Source: Halarsenatibacter sp964462585
GTDB taxonomy: Bacteria > Bacillota > Halanaerobiia > Halanaerobiales > Halarsenatibacteraceae
Assembly (NCBI GenBank): GCA_964462585.1
Contig: CAYXAK010000001.1
Coordinates: forward strand, 62,001 to 126,000
Length of the DNA: 64,000 nucleotides
Direction of reading: 5' to 3'
Shown: positions 59,401-64,000 of the stretch, one piece after another
Position numbering within the stretch: position 1 is the first letter of the stretch
Layout of the letters: every line of letters begins with the position of its first letter
Position numbers and translations under genes: made by a program
Notes under the pieces: model-generated
Database searches by the model: none
What the model saw: the letters and a program-made list of their open reading frames with translations, nothing else
What the model was told of the DNA's origin: nothing

Positions 59401-61170
59401 TTGGCTATAGATGGTATAACACTTTCCTGCTGCAGAGTTGAACTGGAGAAGAAGATAGCCGGTGCCAGAATAGATAAGGCATATCAGCCCAAAGATGATT
59501 TTCTGACTCTGAGGCTTCGGCATCAGGGTGAAAACCCCGTGCTGCTGACTGTTATAGATCCCCGCCAGGCCAGAATCCATCTTACCGATATAAATTTTTC
59601 CAATCCGCCAGAGCCTCCAGTATTTGCCATGGTTTTGAGAAAGTACCTTCGCAGCGGCCGCATAAAAAGAATAGACCAGCCCGGCATGGAGAGAATGCTG
59701 GAGATTGTCATAGAAAACGGCCAGAAAGAATACAGGCTTATAGCGGAAATCATGGGCAGATACAGCAATGTTATCCTGGTCGATGGGGAGGGTATTGTGC
59801 TCGATGCCATGAAGAGGATCACACCGGAAGATGATTCCAGCAGAACCCTCATGCCCAATGTCAGGTATGAACCCCCTCCTCCCCAGAACAAAGCCGATCC
59901 CTATCAGCTCAAAAAAACCGACTGGGAGAATATGATAGGCGATGATTTTCGCAAATATGCCTATAGAGCTATACTGAACAATATCCAGGGCTTCGGTCCG
60001 GACATGGCCCGGGAGATAATCTACAGAGCCGGTGCCGATCCGGAAAAAAATTACCATGAGCTCGCGGATGAAAAAAAAGCTAAAATCAAAGAAAAACTCT
60101 TTGATTTTCTGGCCAGAATCAGAGACGAGAATTATGAACCAGCCCTGGGCATCGATGAAGAAGAGGAGATAGTCTACCAGTCAGCCTATCCGCTCAAACA
60201 CTATGAGGAAGTTGAGCATAAAACATTCGCTGAGATCTCGAGATTGTTCGACTATTATTACAGAAATCATATCATAAGAAAGGACAGAGAAAGAAAAAGG
60301 AAAAGACTCAATGATATAATTGAGAGATACAGAGAGAAAAACGAAGAACAGCAGAGAAAAATCAGAGGAAAATTGCGGCAGAGCCAGCAGGCAGACAAAT
60401 ATAAGCGCCGTGGTGAACTGCTGAAAGCCAACCTCCACAGGGTAGAGAAGGGCCAGAAAGAGGTTGAAGTCATAGATTACTATCAGGAAGATCAGCCCCG
60501 GGTCACAATCCCCCTGGACGGTGACATCTCCCCCGGAGAAAATGTGGACAAACTCTTCAAAAAATATGACAAGCTGAAAAAAAGCCGCGATCATCTCGTC
60601 AAAGAGCTGGCAAAGCTGCGGCATGAAGAAAAATATCTGGCCCGGGTGGAACTGGAGATTGAGCAGGCTGAAAATATGGCTGATATGGACGAAATCGAGG
60701 AGGAGCTGGTGGCAGAAAATTATATTCAGAAACAGAACCAGAAAAAAAGTGATATTAAACAGAAGAAATCCCGGCCGAGGCAGTTCTATTCACAGGATGG
60801 CTATCAAATTCTGGTGGGACGCAATAACAGGCAGAATGATAGATTGACAAACAAAACTGCCTCTGACAAAGATATCTGGGTCCATGCCCGGAAAATTGCC
60901 GGCTCTCATGTCATTATTCGCAACCACCGTCCTCACAGGGAGATCCCCCGCTCAACCATAGAAGAAGCAGCCATCCTGGCAGCCTATTACAGCAAGGCCA
61001 GACAGTCGGAAAATGTCCCCGTGGATTATGCGAAAATTCCCGATGTCAAAAAACCCCGGGGAGCAAAACCGGGTATAGTCTATTATGAAAACCATTCAAC
61101 ACTCTATGTCGACCCCGATGAGGAAGAAGTCAAAGAAATCGCCTCCCGGGAAAAACCCGAAGAACTCTGA
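59401..61170 (+). CDS. rqcH: Ribosome rescue factor RqcH (NFACT/Rqc2 family)
   Basis: Binds stalled 50S subunits with peptidyl-tRNA and adds C-terminal alanine tails that mark the peptide for degradation. The NFACT-N domain starts with AIDGITLSCCRVELEKKIAGARIDK and has the NVILVD-type core. A helical coiled-coil region (about 270-420) is rich in Lys, Glu and Arg. The NFACT-R domain has DGYQILVGRNNRQND and DIWVHARKIAGSHVIIR. TTG 59401 follows GAGGTG by 6 bases. Length 589 is typical. The older name is fibronectin-binding protein FbpA. Confidence 0.94.
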   Translation: MAIDGITLSCCRVELEKKIAGARIDKAYQPKDDFLTLRLRHQGENPVLLTVIDPRQARIHLTDINFSNPPEPPVFAMVLRKYLRSGRIKRIDQPGMERMLEIVIENGQKEYRLIAEIMGRYSNVILVDGEGIVLDAMKRITPEDDSSRTLMPNVRYEPPPPQNKADPYQLKKTDWENMIGDDFRKYAYRAILNNIQGFGPDMAREIIYRAGADPEKNYHELADEKKAKIKEKLFDFLARIRDENYEPALGIDEEEEIVYQSAYPLKHYEEVEHKTFAEISRLFDYYYRNHIIRKDRERKRKRLNDIIERYREKNEEQQRKIRGKLRQSQQADKYKRRGELLKANLHRVEKGQKEVEVIDYYQEDQPRVTIPLDGDISPGENVDKLFKKYDKLKKSRDHLVKELAKLRHEEKYLARVELEIEQAENMADMDEIEEELVAENYIQKQNQKKSDIKQKKSRPRQFYSQDGYQILVGRNNRQNDRLTNKTASDKDIWVHARKIAGSHVIIRNHRPHREIPRSTIEEAAILAAYYSKARQSENVPVDYAKIPDVKKPRGAKPGIVYYENHSTLYVDPDEEEVKEIASREKPEEL

Positions 61171-61192
61171 TGGCAGGCCTGCATAGAGAATT

Positions 61193-62686
61193 TCAGCTGA
61201 TTCGGAGTATCTTCAAACCGGGAAATATTATTATCATCATAACGAGTGAGAGATAACCGGTATAATCTCCGTATCTCTGATAGGGCGTTAAGCCCTGGCT
61301 GGCTTTTCCTATATCAGCTTCGATTCTCCTGGATTGTTCCGTGATCTCGTCCCCGCCGGAGGGGTCTATATATCCCCCTCTGGCTTTATTGCCTGTTTTT
61401 ATAACGGGCAGTCTCAGCTCCACCGCCCTCACCCTGGCCGATTCCCACATCTGATTCTGCAGGTTTGTATCACCAAACCAGGCCTCATTGGAGGGGTTTA
61501 CCACAAAATCAATATCTTCCAGCTCACCGTAATCGGGGGAGGCGTAGAGAATTTCCGAACATGTCAGGACTCTAAATACCGCCTCTTCACCACCGCCCGT
61601 CTCAAAGTCAATGGGCTTTCTTTCTTCGCCGGCGGTGAGTGAGTGCCACTCCCTCCCCGTAAATAGCTCTGCCACACCTGCTAATGGTATAACCTCACCC
61701 GGAATAAGATCATTCTTATCATATCTTTCCAGCACATCACCCTGATCATCGACCAGAAAATAACTGTTAAGAGAGTCCTGGAGTGTATCACCCCTGGCCT
61801 GGCTTCCTATCATCAGATAACCGCTGCCCTCCAGATGGTCCAGAAACATATCTCGATAATACTCGTTATATAGATAATCAAAAGTGAGCGAGGTTTCCGG
61901 TGTGAAGACAATCTCGGCATTCTGCTCAAATAATTCGGTGGAATCCTCGGCCACTATCTGCAGATTTCTCTCTATATTTTCCTCCAACCACTTTTCCACC
62001 TGGGGAATTTCCGTCATGACCACCCCGGCAGATATCGATCTCTTCTCCTCCTGCCATATCGATTCAACTTCCTCCATTGCTCCTGAACTGTATTGATAGC
62101 TGGCAAATATAATCACCAGCACCAGCAGAGCATAGCGCAGACGTCTTCTGCGATAAAATTTGAAGAGAAAGCCGGCGAGCAGAGCTGTGACCAGAGAGAT
62201 TAAAAATATCCCTCCCAGTTCGGCCAGCTGGAGAAAAGAATCAAACCCTGTCTGGGTAAGCCCCAGAAAACCGAAGGGATAATAGGGAAATAGGAGATTT
62301 CTTATGAACTCAAATCCGACCCATGTGAAGGAAAATATGAGCACAGAAAAATTTTCCTCTGAGCTCAATAATTTAAATATCACAGCCCAGCCCGCTGTAA
62401 ATAATCCGGCCACGGCCAGCAGCAATCCCACAAAAACGAGGACCAGTGGATAGGGAAGACCGCTGAAATCATTAATGGGATGATAGAGCCAGTAACCTGC
62501 TCCCAGGGCCATAAACCATCCCCACAGCCAGCCCAGAAGGACTGTATTTCTGATAGTCCTCTCCGCCCCAAATACCTGAAGTGCGGGCAAAAATCCAAAC
62601 CAGGCGAGGAAGAACAGTGACCTGTTGCCCAGGGGGAGAGACAGCATAACTGCACTGATTATGAGCAAAATAATCTTTTCCAACAT
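61193..62686 (-). CDS. lnt: Apolipoprotein N-acyltransferase
   Basis: Adds the third acyl chain to the N-terminal Cys of lipoproteins at the outer face of the inner membrane. Six or seven N-terminal hydrophobic segments cover about 1-195, and a nitrilase-like domain follows. Its catalytic triad is visible: Glu in FTPETSL, Lys in RYDKNDLIPGE and Cys in LTCSEI. Length 497 is typical of the proteobacterial enzyme. ATG 62686 follows AGAGGTGG. Most monoderm Firmicutes lack this enzyme; it suggests an outer membrane. It follows the Crp/Fnr gene by 20 bases. Confidence 0.94.
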   Translation of the reverse strand: MLEKIILLIISAVMLSLPLGNRSLFFLAWFGFLPALQVFGAERTIRNTVLLGWLWGWFMALGAGYWLYHPINDFSGLPYPLVLVFVGLLLAVAGLFTAGWAVIFKLLSSEENFSVLIFSFTWVGFEFIRNLLFPYYPFGFLGLTQTGFDSFLQLAELGGIFLISLVTALLAGFLFKFYRRRRLRYALLVLVIIFASYQYSSGAMEEVESIWQEEKRSISAGVVMTEIPQVEKWLEENIERNLQIVAEDSTELFEQNAEIVFTPETSLTFDYLYNEYYRDMFLDHLEGSGYLMIGSQARGDTLQDSLNSYFLVDDQGDVLERYDKNDLIPGEVIPLAGVAELFTGREWHSLTAGEERKPIDFETGGGEEAVFRVLTCSEILYASPDYGELEDIDFVVNPSNEAWFGDTNLQNQMWESARVRAVELRLPVIKTGNKARGGYIDPSGGDEITEQSRRIEADIGKASQGLTPYQRYGDYTGYLSLVMMIIIFPGLKILRIS

Positions 62687-62705
62687 GGTTATTCCACCTC
62701 TAATA

Positions 62706-63386
62706 TTAGATGCTCTCACCGCCGAAAATAGCTTTCAATCCCTCTCTATCCAGCAAAATCAGCTCACTGCCCCTGCTCTCAATCAGATCTTCTTCCTTCA
62801 GCCTGCTTATATTGCGGCTCACTGTCTCCCGGGTGATGCCGAGATAGTTGGCCAGATCCTCCTGACTTAAATTCTTTAACACATAACCCTTCTTTTCTTT
62901 TTCAGCCAGATCAAATAAAGCCTGGGCTATTCTTGCTCTGGAGTTCTGCAGGGCCAGGCTTTTTATTCTGCCCTGCGAGAAATACAGTTTGCCCGCCATC
63001 GTTTTTAGCATACCCCAGCCTATTTCCGGATTGCTGAGAAAATATTCTCTGAAGGAATCACGAGTTAAAAGGGCAGCTTCTGTCTTCTTCTGACATATGG
63101 TTGTTGCCGGGTATGTCTCCACACCGAACAGCACGACTTCTCCGAAGACTTCACCAGGCTCTATGAATTTTATTATCTGCTCCTCTCCTCCCATAGTGGT
63201 TTTAACTATTTTTACACTTCCCGATTTTAAAAAATACATGCTCGTTCCTCTCTCCCCTTCAATAAATATTGTCTCTCCCGGAGAGAATGATTTATACTGT
63301 AAAAGCTCAGATATGTCATTGAGCTGTTCTTCGGTGAGAGAAGAAAAAATGCTGAAGCTCTTCAGGAGCTCGATATTATCTTTCAT
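62706..63386 (-). CDS. Crp/Fnr family transcriptional regulator
   Basis: Transcription factor with an N-terminal cyclic-nucleotide-like sensor (about residues 15-120), including PGETIFIEGERGTSMYFLKSGSVK and the EVFGEVVLFG loop. The C-terminal winged helix holds SQEDLANYLGITRETVSRNISRLK. It has a single Cys (in TTICQKK), so it is not an oxygen-sensing FNR with a cysteine-bound cluster. The effector is unknown. ATG 63386 follows GGGTGG; an earlier GTG is the alternative. Length 226 is typical. It is probably co-transcribed with lnt. Confidence 0.92.
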   Translation of the reverse strand: MKDNIELLKSFSIFSSLTEEQLNDISELLQYKSFSPGETIFIEGERGTSMYFLKSGSVKIVKTTMGGEEQIIKFIEPGEVFGEVVLFGVETYPATTICQKKTEAALLTRDSFREYFLSNPEIGWGMLKTMAGKLYFSQGRIKSLALQNSRARIAQALFDLAEKEKKGYVLKNLSQEDLANYLGITRETVSRNISRLKEEDLIESRGSELILLDREGLKAIFGGESI

Positions 63387-63432
63387 ATTTACCACCCATT
63401 GATTTTATTGTGATAAGAAACCGAATAGAGAA

Positions 63433-63461
63433 AGCCGGGGCCAGATATGCTGACCCCGGCT
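63433..63461 (-). terminator. Hairpin after the EF-G-like gene
   Basis: AGCCGGGG (63433-63440) pairs perfectly with CCCCGGCT (63454-63461). The minus-strand tract after it is only moderately T-rich. It lies 32 bases past the EF-G-like stop and separates that gene from the Crp/Fnr gene. Confidence 0.65.
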
Positions 63462-63492
63462 GTTATTCACCTATGAAAATGATGCGGGTTTA

Positions 63493-64000
63493 TCACTCAC
63501 TTTCCCTTCTGGCCCGCTCTATTATTTCCTCGGCCAGTTCAGAAGGGACTTTTTCGTAATGAGAGAACTCCATGGAAAAATGTCCGTATCCCCCTGTCAG
63601 GGATTTGAGGTCAGTGGCATATGTGAACATCTCGCGCTCCGGAACCCTGGCGTTTATCACCTGCTGACCATCTTTGGGGTCCATGCCCTGAATCTGACCG
63701 CGTCTGGAGTTGAGATCTCCCATGATATCTCCCATATACTCCTCGGGGACGGTTATCTTAACATCCACTATAGGCTCCAGCAGGACAGGCTTGGCCTGCT
63801 CCATGCCCTTCTTAAAAGCCTTGGATGAGGCAATTTTAAAGGCCATCTCCGAGGAATCAACCTCATGGTAATCGCCATCATAAACTGTTGTTTTGCAGTC
63901 TACCACAGGATAACCGGCAAGCACACCCTCTTCCATGGCTTCTTTTACGCCTTTTTCCACTCCGGGGATATACTGGTTGGGAATAGCCCCTCCGAATATC
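63493..64000 (-). CDS. Elongation factor G-like protein, 5' part outside window
   Basis: C-terminal 168 residues of an EF-G family translation factor, entering from the right edge. Domain IV (GGAIPNQYIPGVEKGV, AGYPVVDCKTTVYDG, MAFKIASSKAFKKG) and domain V (VPEEYMGDIMGDLNSRRGQIQGM, REMFTYATDLKSLTGG) are seen. The ending GYGHFSMEFSHYEKVP differs from the GRGTYSMEF usual in canonical FusA and resembles the second EF-G paralogue (FusA2 or EF-G-II type). No rpsL, rpsG or tuf is beside it, which also favours a paralogue. The G domain lies outside the window, so this stays open. Confidence 0.85.
   Translation of the reverse strand, partial: IFGGAIPNQYIPGVEKGVKEAMEEGVLAGYPVVDCKTTVYDGDYHEVDSSEMAFKIASSKAFKKGMEQAKPVLLEPIVDVKITVPEEYMGDIMGDLNSRRGQIQGMDPKDGQQVINARVPEREMFTYATDLKSLTGGYGHFSMEFSHYEKVPSELAEEIIERARRESE

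Noticed and set aside
59320..60057. Minus-strand open frame of 245 codons opposite rqcH
   Set aside because: rqcH is a clear family member over this whole stretch; the frame lacks motifs and also overlaps the upstream part of the peptidase gene.
1..64000. CRISPR arrays, insertion sequences, prophage, tRNA and rRNA genes
   Set aside because: I saw no spaced direct repeats, transposase or integrase motifs, cloverleaf sequences or rRNA segments; gaps are short and mostly explained by promoters and terminators.

Overview
The window is a dense bacterial housekeeping region, about 66 protein genes of which some 60 lie on the minus strand. I see no tRNA, rRNA, CRISPR array, insertion sequence or prophage, and no gap between genes exceeds 300 bases. 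Proteins are very rich in Glu and Asp even when they bind nucleic acid (IspH-S1, HU, PrkC). The gene order is that of Firmicutes, yet an apolipoprotein N-acyltransferase (Lnt) is present. Together this suggests a halophilic, double-membraned, low-GC Firmicute of the Halanaerobiales type. The name is inference; the acidity and Lnt are seen.

Layout from left to right. 1-2049: a zinc-ribbon fragment, an MTA/SAH deaminase and a small zinc protein, probably one minus-strand transcript. 2095-4167: divergent ferritin and class II photolyase. 4351-20331: HU, gpsA, plsY, der, a DUF512 radical SAM protein, an ispH-rpsA fusion, plsC, cmk, aroH, rnc, and the fatty-acid operon plsX-fabH-fabK-fabD-fabG-acpP-fabF. 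20490-25046: rpmF, yceD-like, ackA, pta, tmcAL. 25026-37099: a PDZ-Lon-like protease, a gamma-glutamyltransferase-like gene with a two-component system, a threonine/serine ammonia-lyase, coaD, rsmD, recG, degV/fakB, fakA and an Asp23-family gene. 37308-43283: rpmB, malic enzyme, thiN, and a riboflavin operon behind an FMN riboswitch. 43363-58380: rpe, rsgA, prkC, prpC, rlmN, a DUF6391-like membrane protein, fmt, def, priA, a flippase-like protein, metK, lgt, coaBC, rpoZ, gmk, remA. 58604-64000: a class-I-amidotransferase peptidase, rqcH, lnt, a Crp/Fnr regulator and the 3' end of an EF-G-like gene.

Together the genes cover most of phosphatidic acid synthesis: the elongation enzymes, the PlsX/PlsY/PlsC acyltransferases, GpsA, and the FakA/FakB fatty acid kinase pair. 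They also cover acetate formation, riboflavin synthesis and many translation factors. No fabZ, acetyl-CoA carboxylase or fapR is in the window.

The most notable points are two apparent non-canonical start codons (ATT for the deaminase, CTG for ispH-rpsA) and two promoters (plsX-fab and remA) flanked by 11-bp inverted repeats spaced at whole numbers of helical turns. There is also an intrinsic terminator inside the fab operon right after acpP, a membrane protein with an HxxEH motif, and gaps where spore-formers carry spoIVA, spoVM and ylbJ. I did not find a clearly new multi-gene system.
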